64,000 nucleotides of DNA from Streptomyces sp. DG1A-41 (GTDB lineage: Bacteria; Actinomycetota; Actinomycetes; Streptomycetales; Streptomycetaceae), in assembly GCF_037055355.1 (NCBI RefSeq), contig NZ_CP146350.1, forward strand, positions 3,619,001 to 3,683,000, given 5' to 3'. This document shows, piece by piece, positions 17,376 to 27,180 of the stretch. The translations under genes and the position numbers were made by a program. How positions within the stretch are numbered: the first letter of the stretch is position 1; the number at the start of each line of letters is the position of its first letter. Below the pieces are notes generated by a model that did no database searches, was not told the origin of the DNA, and worked only from the letters and a program-made list of their open reading frames with translations.

Positions 17376-17583
17376 TCCGACTCCTTGAGAGTGGTGCAGT
17401 ACTGATGGCGCGAGAATTCTCTACGGATACGGACGGGGATTTCGTTCCGGATCGTCACCCGGGATATCCCCGCCGCCCGACACCGAAGAACTTACACGGC
17501 TCCGATCCCAAGGAATGGCAAAGTCGGCGATGTGACGGCAAACAAGCGCTGTGAATACCTTGGTGATTGCTGAGCGAGGCGGC

Positions 17584-17635
17584 TGAACCTGAGAATCTTC
17601 TTATGAACCTGAGAGCAGGCTGAAGAAAGCTGAGA
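17584..17635 (-). promoter_or_regulatory. Triple direct-repeat array upstream of the peptide gene
   Basis: TGAACCTGAGA occurs twice exactly 20 bases apart (17584-17594 and 17604-17614). A third CTGAGA follows 21 bases further on, at 17630-17635. Spacing of two helical turns is typical of sites for response regulators or SARP-type activators. The region around it is much AT-richer than the neighbouring genes. Confidence 0.55.
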
Positions 17636-17647
17636 AGCAGCTTTGAA

Positions 17648-17664
17648 GTCGCCTCCTCGGCGAC
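17648..17664 (-). terminator. Small hairpin after the 53-residue ORF
   Basis: GTCGCC and GGCGAC pair around a five-base loop just beyond the stop codon of the small minus-strand ORF at 17672-17833, and are followed by TTC. Consistent with a weak terminator. Confidence 0.45.
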
Positions 17665-17671
17665 GGGGCGG

Positions 17672-17833
17672 TCAGCGGCCCGGCGCCCGGTCCAGCAGCG
17701 GGCCGAGCGGGAAGTCCCGCCCTCGGTACTCGACGGCCTCGCCGCCCGTGCCGACCTCGCAGCGCAGCAGTCCCGGCCGATGGTGGGACTCCTTCAGCGT
17801 GTCGGTGATGCCGCGCAGGTCGTCGACTCTCAT
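17672..17833 (-). CDS. Small hypothetical protein, 53 residues
   Basis: An ATG-started frame giving MRVDDLRGITDTLKESHHRP, then LLRCEVGTGGEAVEYRGRDF and PLGPLLDRAPGR. Codon third positions are almost all G or C and the composition is like a globular protein: a predicted helix, then a beta-rich part with one Cys. A GGGGAG motif upstream is further from the ATG than ideal. A hairpin follows the stop. It lies upstream of the Lys/Pro peptide gene on the same strand, about 300 bases away, but a functional link is not indicated. Function unknown. Confidence 0.5.
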   Translation of the reverse strand: MRVDDLRGITDTLKESHHRPGLLRCEVGTGGEAVEYRGRDFPLGPLLDRAPGR

Positions 17834-17941
17834 TCACAGCGGCCGCTTCTCCCCCGCGCCGCCATCCGCCCGGCAGCCCCAGCCCGGACAGGGGGGCTAA
17901 CCCCAGTGCGGCCGGCGCCCCGGCTTCCTACCGTGAATGAC

Positions 17942-18376
17942 ATGACCGGAATGGACGCGCGGGACACCGACCTGAAGAAGGAACTCGACGCCACCCTGCA
18001 CGCGCGCAGGGAGCTGGGCGAGGAGTACGAGTCCGCGCTGGTCGACTCGTTCCTGGAGAAGGTCGACCAGCGGATCGACGGCGCGGTGGAGCGCCGGGTG
18101 CGCCGGCAGCTCGCCGAGCAGCAGATGCAGACGGCCCGGGACTCCCGGTCGCCGGGGGCCACGGACTCCTGGGGCGAGCGCTTCGGCTTCGGGATCGTCT
18201 CCCTCGTCCTCGCGGTGCCGCTGTCCGCGATCGGCGGGGGCGTGGCCCATCTGCCCGGCCTGCTCACCGCCTGGGCGGGCATCGTCGGCGTCAACGTCGT
18301 ACAGGCCGCCCGCACCAACCCGGGCCTGTTCGGCGGCCGCCGCAAGTCCTCCCAGAACAGTGACTGGGAGGACTGA
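17942..18376 (+). CDS. Membrane-anchored hypothetical protein
   Basis: This 144-residue protein has a charged helical N-terminal half (about residues 5-70, rich in Glu, Arg and Leu, likely coiled coil). Two hydrophobic segments follow: FGIVSLVLAVPLSAIGGGV and LPGLLTAWAGIVGVNVVQA. The short basic C-terminal tail is GGRRKSSQNSDWED. The N-terminal half is probably cytoplasmic. No ribosome-binding site is visible before the ATG at 17942 or the in-frame GTG nine bases upstream, so the start is uncertain and the message may be leaderless. No conserved catalytic motif is seen, and the function is unknown. Confidence 0.7.
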   Translation: MTGMDARDTDLKKELDATLHARRELGEEYESALVDSFLEKVDQRIDGAVERRVRRQLAEQQMQTARDSRSPGATDSWGERFGFGIVSLVLAVPLSAIGGGVAHLPGLLTAWAGIVGVNVVQAARTNPGLFGGRRKSSQNSDWED

Positions 18377-18462
18377 GCGGGCACACGCCGTTGCAGCTCC
18401 GGCACCCGGTCGCGGGAGTTGGATGACGAGCCGGGCCGGCTGACACCCGTACAAAGAAATGC

Positions 18463-18515
18463 GCGGGGACCGCCGCACCCCCGTGACCGGGGGGCGGGAC
18501 GACGGCGGTCCCCGC
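18463..18515 (+). terminator. Large nested hairpin terminator
   Basis: GCGGGGACCGCCG and CGGCGGTCCCCGC form a perfect 13-base-pair outer stem. The loop can itself pair (CACCCCC with GGGGGG). It lies about 90 bases after the membrane-anchored hypothetical gene. Confidence 0.7.
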
Positions 18516-18782
18516 GTAAGACGCGGGCCTGGTCAGGCCGGGCTTGCGCGTCTGTGACGTCGGTGGAGGTCCGGGAGCCGCTCCGGAGGTCCTTGACGCC
18601 AACGGCGCCGGCCGGGGCGGGGAGCCGCTCCCGCCCTGCCGACACCCACTAATGTGCAGGACCCGTGTTAAGCGGGTGCTGCGCGAACGTGTCGCGCTCG
18701 TACCACTTCCGCGAAGTCCACGAAGATCGCGGACGAACGGCAAGTGCACCGAGTTCGCGGGCAGTTCACCGGACGTTCGCCG
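18516..18782. other. Intergenic stretch with no supported gene
   Basis: About 270 bases between the nested hairpin and the end of the cystathionine beta-synthase gene. No RNA gene, ribosome-binding site or coding signal is recognised. Confidence 0.4.
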
Positions 18783-20171
<1,389 letters not shown>

Positions 20172-20328
20172 CGTTGTCTCCGGTTGCCGCAGAAGTGGTC
20201 GTAGTTGGTGCCGCCAGCCTAGGCCCTGCCGGTCATCCGTGACGGTCGTTCACTCGCTGTCGAGATTGGGCGACGGTCTGTACGGGGCAAGCACTGGGTG
20301 TACGGGTTCGAGGAGGTGGCGGCGGCGC

Positions 20329-21354
20329 ATGACGAGCATGTCGAGGGCGCGGGTGGCCCGGCGTATCGCGGCGGGCGCGGCGTACGGCGGTGGCGGGATC
20401 GGGCTGGCCGGGGCGGCCGCCGTGGGGCTGCTGCTGGCGGAGGTGCAGCTGGCGCGGCGCCGGGTGGGCAACGGCACGTCTCCTCATGTGCCGAACGCGG
20501 ACGGGCTGTACGGCCGTACGTACACCGTCCCCACCGACGTACCGCTGCGGCTGACGATGCTGGGCGACTCCACGGCCGCCGGCCAGGGCGTGCACCGGGC
20601 CGGGCAGACCCCGGGGGCGCTGCTGGCCTCGGGCCTCGCGGCACTGGCGGAACGCCCGGTGGAGCTGCGCACGGTGGCGACGCCCGGGGCCCGCTCGGAC
20701 GACCTGGACCGCCAGGTGGCCCTGGTGCTGGCCGATGCCGACCCGGTGCCCGACATCTGCGTGATCATGGTCGGCGCGAACGACGTCACCCACCGCATGC
20801 CCCCGACCCGCTCGGTCCGCCACCTGTCCTCGGCCGTACGGCGGCTGCGCACGGCGGGCGCGGAGGTCGTGGTCGGCACCTGCCCCGACCTGGGCACGAT
20901 CGAGCCGGTCCAGCAACCCTTGCGCTGGCTGGCCCGACGGGCCTCCCGCCAGCTGGCGGCCGCCCAGACGATCGGAGTCGTCGAACAGGGCGGCCGCACC
21001 GTGTCCCTGGGCGACCTGCTCGGCCCCGAGTTCGCCGCGAACCCGCGCGAGCTGTTCGGCCCGGACAACTACCACCCCTCCGCCGAGGGCTACGCGACGG
21101 CGGCGATGGCGGTCCTGCCGACCGTCTGCGCCTCCCTCGGCCTGTGGCCGGCCGAGGAGGAGCGCCCGGACGCCTCCCGCCGCGAGGGGTTCCTGCCGGT
21201 GGCCCGGGCGGCGGCGGAGGCCGCGTCGGAGGCGGGAACGGAGGTCGCGGCCGCGATGCCGAGCGGGCCACGGGGCCCGTGGGCCCTGCTGAAGCGTCGG
21301 CGACGCCGGCGGGTACCCGAGCAGGAACCGGCCCCTGTCACACCCTCCAAGTGA
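20329..21354 (+). CDS. SGNH/GDSL-family hydrolase, membrane anchored
   Basis: A 341-residue esterase/lipase-type protein. A basic N-terminus and one hydrophobic stretch (about residues 12-38) suggest a signal anchor. Block I is LTMLGDSTAAGQG with the nucleophile Ser81, block III is VGANDVTH, and the catalytic Asp/His pair is in DNYHPSAEGY. The C-terminal 80 residues are Ala/Glu-rich and end in a basic KRRRRRRVPEQ stretch, probably disordered. GAGGAGGTGG precedes the ATG by about ten bases. The substrate is unknown; these enzymes cleave acyl or acetyl esters. It is divergent from cystathionine beta-synthase and followed in the same direction by the thiolase. Confidence 0.85.
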   Translation: MTSMSRARVARRIAAGAAYGGGGIGLAGAAAVGLLLAEVQLARRRVGNGTSPHVPNADGLYGRTYTVPTDVPLRLTMLGDSTAAGQGVHRAGQTPGALLASGLAALAERPVELRTVATPGARSDDLDRQVALVLADADPVPDICVIMVGANDVTHRMPPTRSVRHLSSAVRRLRTAGAEVVVGTCPDLGTIEPVQQPLRWLARRASRQLAAAQTIGVVEQGGRTVSLGDLLGPEFAANPRELFGPDNYHPSAEGYATAAMAVLPTVCASLGLWPAEEERPDASRREGFLPVARAAAEAASEAGTEVAAAMPSGPRGPWALLKRRRRRRVPEQEPAPVTPSK

Positions 21355-21380
21355 GGGAAGTCCGGGAGCACCCTGGAAAA

Positions 21381-21392
21381 GCAAGCGCTTAG
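21381..21392. promoter_or_regulatory. AAGCGCTT palindrome upstream of the thiolase gene
   Basis: GCAAGCGCTTAG, with a perfect AAGCGCTT core, sits about 110 bases upstream of the thiolase start. From memory, similar CAAGCGCTTG-like sites are bound by TetR-type regulators of fatty-acid breakdown genes in actinobacteria. The assignment to such a regulator is inference. Confidence 0.4.
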
Positions 21393-21498
21393 AAAACTGC
21401 GGTCAGGGTCACACCGCCACACCCGTGACCCAGACCATACGTACGGGTAACTTCCCAGACAGCCCAGCCAGACCACCCGGTACGTCAATGGAGCCGTG

Positions 21499-22716
21499 AT
21501 GCCCGAAGCCGTGATCGTCTCAGCCGCCCGCTCCCCCATCGGCCGCGCCGTCAAGGGCTCCCTCAAGGACCTCCGCCCGGACGACCTCACCGCCACGATC
21601 GTCCAGGCCGCCCTGGCCAAGGTCCCCGAGCTGGACCCGAAGGACATCGACGACCTGATGCTCGGCTGCGGCCTGCCCGGCGGCGAGCAGGGCCACAACC
21701 TCGGCCGCATCGTCGCCGTACACATGGGGATGGACCACCTGCCGGGCTGCACCATCACCCGGTACTGCTCCTCCTCCCTCCAGACCTCCCGCATGGCCCT
21801 GCACGCCATCAAGGCGGGCGAGGGCGACGTCTTCATCTCGGCCGGCGTCGAGATGGTCTCCCGGTACGCCAACGGCAGCTCGGACATGCCCGGCACGCAC
21901 AACCCCCTCTTCGCCGAGGCCGAGGCCCGCACCGCCGAGGTCGCCCAGTCCGAGGGCTCCACCTGGCACGACCCGCGCGAGGACGGCCTGCTGCCCGACC
22001 CGTACATCGCGATGGGCCAGACCGCCGAGAACCTGGCCCGCGCCAAGGGCATCACCCGCCAGGACATGGACGAGTTCGGCGTCCGCTCGCAGAACCTCGC
22101 CGAAGAGGCCATCAAGAACGGCTTCTGGGAGCGCGAGATCACCCCGGTGACCCTCCCCGACGGCACGGTCGTCTCCAAGGACGACGGCCCCCGCGCCGGC
22201 GTCACCCTGGAGGGCGTCCAGGGCCTCAAGCCGGTCTTCCGCCCCGACGGCCTGGTCACGGCCGGCAACTGCTGCCCGCTGAACGACGGCGCCGCCGCGC
22301 TCGTGATCATGTCCGACACCAAGGCCCGCGAGCTGGGCCTCACCCCGCTCGCCCGCATCGTGTCGACCGGCGTCTCCGGCCTCTCGCCCGAGATCATGGG
22401 CCTCGGCCCGGTCGAGGCGAGCAACCAGGCCCTGAAGCGGGCCGGGCTGACCATCGACGACATCGACCTGGTCGAGATCAACGAGGCGTTCGCCGCCCAG
22501 GTGATCCCCTCCTACCGCGACCTGGGCATCCCGCTGGAGAAGCTGAACGTCAACGGCGGCGCCATCGCCGTCGGCCACCCCTTCGGCATGACCGGCGCCC
22601 GCATCACCACCACGCTCATCAACTCGCTCCAGTTCCACGACAAGCAGTTCGGCCTGGAGACGATGTGCGTCGGCGGCGGCCAGGGCATGGCCATGGTCAT
22701 CGAGCGCCTCAGCTGA
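21499..22716 (+). CDS. Acetyl-CoA C-acyltransferase (thiolase)
   Basis: A 405-residue thiolase that cleaves 3-ketoacyl-CoA with CoA to acetyl-CoA and a shortened acyl-CoA, or runs in reverse. The nucleophile is Cys90 in [28 protein letters not shown] and the second catalytic Cys in [11 protein letters not shown] are all present. The ATG at 21499 has GGAG five bases upstream; the GTG three bases earlier would be too close. The gene stands alone with its own terminator. An AAGCGCTT palindrome upstream fits control as a fatty-acid catabolic gene. Confidence 0.95.
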   Translation: MPEAVIVSAARSPIGRAVKGSLKDLRPDDLTATIVQAALAKVPELDPKDIDDLMLGCGLPGGEQGHNLGRIVAVHMGMDHLPGCTITRYCSSSLQTSRMALHAIKAGEGDVFISAGVEMVSRYANGSSDMPGTHNPLFAEAEARTAEVAQSEGSTWHDPREDGLLPDPYIAMGQTAENLARAKGITRQDMDEFGVRSQNLAEEAIKNGFWEREITPVTLPDGTVVSKDDGPRAGVTLEGVQGLKPVFRPDGLVTAGNCCPLNDGAAALVIMSDTKARELGLTPLARIVSTGVSGLSPEIMGLGPVEASNQALKRAGLTIDDIDLVEINEAFAAQVIPSYRDLGIPLEKLNVNGGAIAVGHPFGMTGARITTTLINSLQFHDKQFGLETMCVGGGQGMAMVIERLS

Positions 22717-22756
22717 GCACCGCACCGTAGCCGCCATAGCACGCGCTGTGAGGCCC

Positions 22757-22797
22757 CGGCCCAGAACCCCGGAAACCCCAGGGTTCTGGGCCGTTTT
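22757..22797 (+). terminator. Intrinsic terminator after the thiolase gene
   Basis: A perfect 13-base-pair stem (CGGCCCAGAACCC and complement) with an 11-base loop is followed immediately by TTTT. It is one of the clearest T-tailed terminators in the window. Confidence 0.9.
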
Positions 22798-22989
22798 GTG
22801 ATCCAATCTCCCCCAGGATGTGACCTATCTCCCTCTACACGGGGAGACGCCCAGGTCACAGCAGCCCCACCCTCTCCCCCGACACCGAAGCCCTGTCCGT
22901 TTCGTGACGTTACGCACTGACAGCTGGTTAGTCCGCCCTTCAAGCTGATGTAGGAAGTCGGGGGTCGACTTTGAACCGGGAGTACGTCA

Positions 22990-23772
22990 GTGAGCGCCAT
23001 GCCGATCGCGTTGCTGGTCACCACGGCCGCCACGGGCGCCGTGGGTGTCGCCGTCCTGCGCACCGTGCTGCAACTGCGCCGACAGGTCGCGGCCCTGCAC
23101 ACCGCGCTGGCCGAGAGCCGCGCCGCCACCACCCGTGCACTGCTGCCCGCCGCCCGCACGCCCGCCGACACCGACGAGATACGGGCCGCCGTGGCGGCGG
23201 CGCTCGCGGAGGAACGCGAGCGGGAGCTCGCCGAGGCGCGGGCGTTCTGGGCCGCCCAGGAGGCCCGTGACGCCTCCGACATGCCACCCCTGCTGGGCCT
23301 GCCGGACGTCGACCTGTTCCTGCCCCGGCAGGCCGATTTCGCGGGTCTGGAGCCGGTGTCCGAGCCCGGCGCGGACACCGAGGAGCCGGCCGCTGAGTCC
23401 CCGGAGCTGGCCGCGGCCCGTCGCCGTCACCCCTCACACCCGGACTTCGTGCCGACGCAGTCGCCGGTCGTGAACGACCACGAGCGCACGGTCGCCACGC
23501 TGGAGGAGCTGGCCGCCTCGCGCGTGGAACTGACGGACGTCCGCCCGGGCCCGCTGGGCACCCTCGACGTCTACGTCTTCGCCGACGGCACGACCCTGTG
23601 CATGACCCCGGGCCACCGGGAAACCTCAGAGCGCCTCGCCGCAGCCCTGCGCGCGGGCGAGACCCCGACCCTCCTCGGCGGCTCAGGCGTATCGGGCGCC
23701 TACACCCTGACGTTCGAGTGCGGCGAGGAGAACGTCTACATCCTGGCCGACAGGGTCATCGCGTCCCTCTAG
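22990..23772 (+). CDS. Membrane-anchored hypothetical protein with C-terminal globular domain
   Basis: This 260-residue protein begins at a GTG with GGGAG upstream. An N-terminal membrane helix (about residues 4-26) is followed by a helical, Ala/Glu/Arg-rich coiled-coil region up to about residue 95. Then come an acidic linker and a C-terminal domain (about residues 160-260) with predicted beta strands ([20 protein letters not shown] and [19 protein letters not shown]). This layout suggests a single-pass anchor with a cytoplasmic domain, but no known family is recognised. It is followed by an intergenic palindromic repeat element. Confidence 0.75.
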   Translation: MSAMPIALLVTTAATGAVGVAVLRTVLQLRRQVAALHTALAESRAATTRALLPAARTPADTDEIRAAVAAALAEERERELAEARAFWAAQEARDASDMPPLLGLPDVDLFLPRQADFAGLEPVSEPGADTEEPAAESPELAAARRRHPSHPDFVPTQSPVVNDHERTVATLEELAASRVELTDVRPGPLGTLDVYVFADGTTLCMTPGHRETSERLAAALRAGETPTLLGGSGVSGAYTLTFECGEENVYILADRVIASL

Positions 23773-23776
23773 GGGA

Positions 23777-23834
23777 GCGCCCCGAAGGGGCGCGGGGCTG
23801 TATCGACATGCGGCTCCGCCGCGCGGGCGCGAGC
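23777..23834 (+). repeat. Streptomyces intergenic palindromic element, copy B
   Basis: A small hairpin GCGCCCC/GGGGCGC begins the element, followed by the GGGGCGCGGGGCTGT core and GCGGCTCCGCCGCGCGGGC, as in the copy at 10433-10492. It begins a few bases after a stop codon. The arms are self-complementary and may act as a transcript end. Confidence 0.7.
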
Positions 23835-23866
23835 ACAACGCGCCCCGCGCCCGCCGACGAAACGGG

Positions 23867-24178
23867 TCACACCCCCGCCCGCTTCTGCGCCTCCTCAACC
23901 AACCGCACCGCGTCATCGACATCGGCACCACTGGGAATCACGACCGCCAGATCATGCGCGGCAACGGTGATCTGATCTGCCGCCGCGAACATCCCCGCAT
24001 CCGGCATCTCCCGAGGCTCCACGCCCGGCTCCTCCAACTCCTGGGCCCAACGAGCGAGCTGCCGGGCGAGCCCGAGAGCCTCAGCGGCAGCGCCCCGCTG
24101 CAACCGGCTCTGGGGCGCAGCCCTCAAACGATCGGCGAAGTGATCCACCGCACGGGTCAGAGGCGTCGTATCAACCAC
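23867..24178 (-). CDS. Small hypothetical helical protein
   Basis: A 103-residue protein, mostly helical by composition, with a heptad-like Ala/Leu/Arg pattern (FADRLRAAPQSRLQRGAAAE, then LGLARQLARWAQELEE). The GTG at 24178 (VVDTTPLTRAVDHF) is preferred as start on composition. The frame is open up to a GTG at 24226, and neither start has a clear ribosome-binding site. It is divergent from the DUF4287 gene. No domain is recognised. Confidence 0.6.
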   Translation of the reverse strand: MVDTTPLTRAVDHFADRLRAAPQSRLQRGAAAEALGLARQLARWAQELEEPGVEPREMPDAGMFAAADQITVAAHDLAVVIPSGADVDDAVRLVEEAQKRAGV

Positions 24179-24279
24179 GCCGCGAGCGTACGCGTCGCAC
24201 CGGGACTGTTGCCAACGGGCGAACACTCAGGCACGGTGACCTGAAGGACCGGCTTACATCCCAGCGTCCGGAGGCGCCG

Positions 24280-24510
24280 ATGTCCCAAGTCTTCTCCGAA
24301 GAGACCCATCGCAACATGCTCGCCCGCATCCCCCATTGCACCGGTCGTGAGATATCCGACTGGCTTCGCACCGTCGAAGAAGGCCCGGCACTCTTCCGCT
24401 TCGAGGAAAAGGTCAGCTGGCTCCGGCACGAACACAACCTCGCGTACGGCCACGCCAAGGCGATCATCCATGAGTACGACCTGAGGAGGGCCGCGCGCAA
24501 ACTGCTCTAG
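24280..24510 (+). CDS. DUF4287-domain small protein
   Basis: A 76-residue protein matching the DUF4287 pattern: a helical start with MLARIPHCTGREISDWL, then EEKVSWLRHEHNLAYGHAKAIIHEYD. This domain occurs widely in actinobacteria, often alone, and its role is not established. The ATG has GGAGG at ideal spacing. A strong bidirectional hairpin separates it from the convergent membrane-protein gene downstream. Confidence 0.85.
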   Translation: MSQVFSEETHRNMLARIPHCTGREISDWLRTVEEGPALFRFEEKVSWLRHEHNLAYGHAKAIIHEYDLRRAARKLL

Positions 24511-24550
24511 GCGAGGACACGTCTCGACGACGAAGCCGCCCGGCAGACGA

Positions 24551-24581
24551 CGAAGGGCCCCGGCGGAGCCGGGGCCCTTCG
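24551..24581. terminator. Bidirectional terminator
   Basis: CGAAGGGCCCCGGC and its perfect complement form a 14-base-pair stem around a GGA loop between two convergent genes. Confidence 0.85.
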
Positions 24582-24597
24582 CGCACGACGCGTCGGA

Positions 24598-25506
24598 CTA
24601 GTCGTTGCTGTTGAGGATCGAGATGAGCCTCAGGAACTCCAGGTAGATCCACACCAGCGTCAGCGTGAGGCCGAAGGCCGCGAGCCACGCCTCCTCGCGC
24701 GGTGCGCCGTAGGCGACGCCGTCCTCGACCTGCTTGAAGTCCAGGGCGAGGAAGCACGCGCCGAGGATGATGCCGATGACGCCGAAGACGACACCGAGGG
24801 CACCGCTGCGGAAGCCGAGGCCGTCACCGCCGCCGAACACCGCGAACAGCAGGTTCACCATCATCAGCAGGATGAAGCCGAGCGCGGCCGCCATCACGAA
24901 GCCGTAGAAGCGGCGGTTGACTCGGATCCAGCCGGCCTTGTAGGCGATCAGCACACCGGCGAAGACCGCCATGGTGCCGATCACGGCCTGCATGGCCGCG
25001 CCGTCGGCGATGCGGCTGTCGACGATGTTGGACACGACGCCGAGGAAGACACCCTCGAACGCGGCGTACGTCAGGATCAGCGCGGGCGAGGCCTTGCGCT
25101 TGAAGGCCTGCACGAACGCCAGGACCATGCCGATCAGCGCGGCGCCGATACCGATGCCGTAGCTACGGCTGATGTTGGCGTCGTCGACCGGCAGCAGGGC
25201 CCAGGACAGTGCCGCGGTGAGGATGAGCACGCCGAGGGTGCTCGCCGTGCGCAGGACGACGTCGTCGATGGTCATCCGGCCGGTGGTGGCCGGGGCCTGC
25301 GGCGGCGCGCCGTACTGCACGTCCTGCTGGGCGTAAGGGTTCTGCGCGTACGGGTTCTGCGCGTAGGGGTTGCCCGTCGGCTGCGCGTACGGGTTGCCCT
25401 GGGTGGCGACAGCGGGACCCCCGGCCTGCGGCGCGGTGTTGAAGCCCGCGTAGCCGTTGTCGCGGCTGAACCCCCGTCGCGAGAAGACCGGGTTTCTGCT
25501 CCTCAT
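24598..25506 (-). CDS. Bax inhibitor-1/YccA-family membrane protein
   Basis: This protein has 302 residues. The first 75 are hydrophilic and contain a repeated NPYAQ motif (three or more copies), probably a disordered cytoplasmic tail. About seven membrane helices follow from residue 85, including VLILTAALSWALLPV, GIGIGAALIGMVLAFVQAF and a long C-terminal pair ending LVWIYLEFLRLISIL. That C-terminus with its flanking Asp/Asn residues is the characteristic end of the UPF0005 family. Members are proton- or calcium-leak channels or protease modulators; the role here is unknown. GGAGGAG precedes the ATG. A perfect palindrome, CGTGTTGC/GCAACACG, lies about 100 bases upstream. Confidence 0.9.
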   Translation of the reverse strand: MRSRNPVFSRRGFSRDNGYAGFNTAPQAGGPAVATQGNPYAQPTGNPYAQNPYAQNPYAQQDVQYGAPPQAPATTGRMTIDDVVLRTASTLGVLILTAALSWALLPVDDANISRSYGIGIGAALIGMVLAFVQAFKRKASPALILTYAAFEGVFLGVVSNIVDSRIADGAAMQAVIGTMAVFAGVLIAYKAGWIRVNRRFYGFVMAAALGFILLMMVNLLFAVFGGGDGLGFRSGALGVVFGVIGIILGACFLALDFKQVEDGVAYGAPREEAWLAAFGLTLTLVWIYLEFLRLISILNSND

Positions 25507-25602
25507 TTCACTCCTCCATGGCCAACACTGCGTGGCCTTGGCTCAAGAGTAATAGGTAGGCAAAGGAATGACCCTAGTGCTTGGGGAGGATCTTTCCCTC
25601 GT

Positions 25603-25618
25603 CGTGTTGCGCAACACG
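25603..25618. promoter_or_regulatory. Perfect 16-base palindrome upstream of the YccA-family gene
   Basis: CGTGTTGCGCAACACG is fully self-complementary. It lies about 97-112 bases upstream of the YccA-family ATG and 115 bases beyond the end of pobA. It looks like an operator for a dimeric repressor; which one is unknown. Confidence 0.55.
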
Positions 25619-25732
25619 CTACGCGGCTTCGTGATTCCCCTCATCGGAGGGGGTCATTCATCACCAAGCTGCGACACATCCGGAACCGGTCGGAGATCAC
25701 CCGCTGACGCCGTCCTTACGCCACCCGAAGCG

Positions 25733-26907
25733 TCACCCGAACGGGAGGCCCGTGTACCCCTCGGCCAGATCGGTCTCGGCGGCGCGGCAGGAGGCGATGC
25801 GTTCCAGCCGGGCGAGCTGGAGCCGGTCCTCGAAGCCGGTCGCGCCGGGGGCGCGGTGCAGGAGGGTCGTCATGTCGTAGGATAACCGCTCGGCCTGCCA
25901 GATCCGGCGCAGGCAGGTCTCCGAGTAGGCGTCGAGCAGCTCCGGCGAGCCGGTCTTCTTCAGGTGATCCAGGGCCCGGGCGAACGTCACGACGTCGCCG
26001 ACGGCGAGATTCAGCCCCTTCGCTCCGGTGGGCGGCACGATGTGCGCCGCGTCGCCGGCGAGGAAGAGGCGGCCGTGGCGCATGGGCTCGTGGACGTAGG
26101 AGCGCATGGGCGTGACCGACTTCTGAGTGATCGGGCCGCGCTCGAGACGCCAGTCGTCGGCGGTCTCGAAGCGGCGCTCCAGCTCGTCCCAGAGCGCCTC
26201 GTCGCTCCACGCCTCGGCGTCGGTGCCGTCGGGCACCTGAAGGTAGAGGCGGGAGACGGAGGGTGAGCGCATGGAGAGGAGGGCGAAGCCGCGGTCGTGG
26301 CGGGCGTAGACCAGCTCGTCGTGCGAGGGCGGCACGTCGGCGAGGATGCCGAGCCAGCCGAAGGGGTACGTCCGTTCGAAGACCTGGGTCAGTTCGGCCG
26401 GGATGGCCTTGCGGGCCACGCCCCAGAAGCCGTCGCAGCCGACGACGTACTCGCACTCCAGGACGTCCTCGCGGCCCTCGTGCCGGAAGCGGACGCGCGG
26501 GGCGTCGGTGCCGGCGTCCTCCACGGCCAGCGCCTCCGCCTCGAACAGCAGCGGGCCGCCCTCGGCCAGCTGGAGGGCGATGAGGTCCTTGCAGACCTCG
26601 GTCTGGGCGTAGACCATCACGGAGCGGCCGCCGGTGAGGGCGGGGAAGTCGACGCGGTGGCGCCTGCGGTCGAAGCGCAGTTCGATGCCGTCGTGGCGCA
26701 GCCCCTCGCGGTCCATGCGCTCCCCGGCACCGGCCGCGCGCAGCACGTCCGCGGTGCCCTGCTCCAGGATCCCGGCGCGCTGCCGCCGCTCGACGTAGGC
26801 GCGGTCGCGGCTCTCCAGGACGACCGAGTCGATGCCGGAGTTGTGGAGCAGCCGGGCGAGGAGGAGGCCGGCGGGGCCGGCTCGATGATGCCGACGGTGG
26901 TGCGCAT
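25733..26907 (-). CDS. pobA: 4-Hydroxybenzoate 3-monooxygenase, frameshifted near its start; contains a TTA codon
   Basis: A flavoprotein that hydroxylates 4-hydroxybenzoate to protocatechuate with NADPH and oxygen. From the ATG at 26907 (AAGGG site upstream) the frame reads MRTTVGII and then breaks. Restoring one G near 26883 gives MRTTVGIIGAGPAGLLLARL, the FAD GxGxxG motif, running into the long downstream frame. That frame has the second FAD motif HGRLFLAGDAAHIVPPTGAKGLN and the VVGCDGFWGVAR loop. The missing base is probably a consensus error. A TTA leucine codon lies in frame at 25883-25885 (AERLSYDM), so translation should depend on the bldA tRNA encoded just upstream on the same strand. 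Confidence 0.88.
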
Positions 26908-27040
26908 CGGGCGACCCTTCTCATTCGTTCGTGTGGTGAAATTTTCTTCACCACTTCAGTATGTGAGTCTCTGACGGCATGCGGCCGCTGTCAACGGGCA
27001 CGCCGCGAACTTCTCAATGGGCCACACAGGGATCGGAAGG

Positions 27041-27124
27041 TGCCCGGAGCCGGACTCGAACCGGCACGCCCGCGAAGGGGCAGCGAGGTTTAAGCTCGCC
27101 GTGTCTGCATTCCACCATCCGGGC
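27041..27124 (-). tRNA. bldA: tRNA-Leu (anticodon UAA), bldA
   Basis: On the minus strand the acceptor starts GCCCGGATGGTGGAATGCAG and closes with CTCCGGGC plus discriminator A. The anticodon arm is GCGAG-CTTAAAC-CTCGC, giving anticodon UAA. A long variable arm (TGCCCCTTCGCGGGCG) and the T arm GCCGGTTCGAGTCCGGC are present. The 3' CCA is not encoded (CCT follows). This is the single tRNA that reads UUA in Streptomyces. Because its mature level rises late, genes with TTA codons are delayed, and loss of bldA blocks aerial growth and many antibiotics. The sequence agrees with my memory of the S. coelicolor gene. Confidence 0.97.
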
Positions 27125-27152
27125 AGGCCATGGGCTCCGCATCGAGGTTCCG

Positions 27153-27180
27153 ACACTATCGGGACGAGTCCCCCGAACAG
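27153..27180 (-). promoter_or_regulatory. Candidate bldA promoter
   Basis: TAGTGT (27153-27158, read on the minus strand) is a plausible -10 box about 30 bases upstream of the tRNA 5' end. The -35 candidate TGTTCG about 16-17 bases further up is weak. Confidence 0.4.

Noticed and set aside
22512..23378. A 288-codon minus-strand frame between the thiolase and the next gene
   Set aside because: It runs antisense across the thiolase end, a T-tailed terminator and a plus-strand gene with its own ribosome-binding site.
27041..27124. bldA as an attachment site of an integrated element
   Set aside because: tRNA genes are common integration sites, but no integrase, excisionase or repeated tRNA 3' end is seen nearby.
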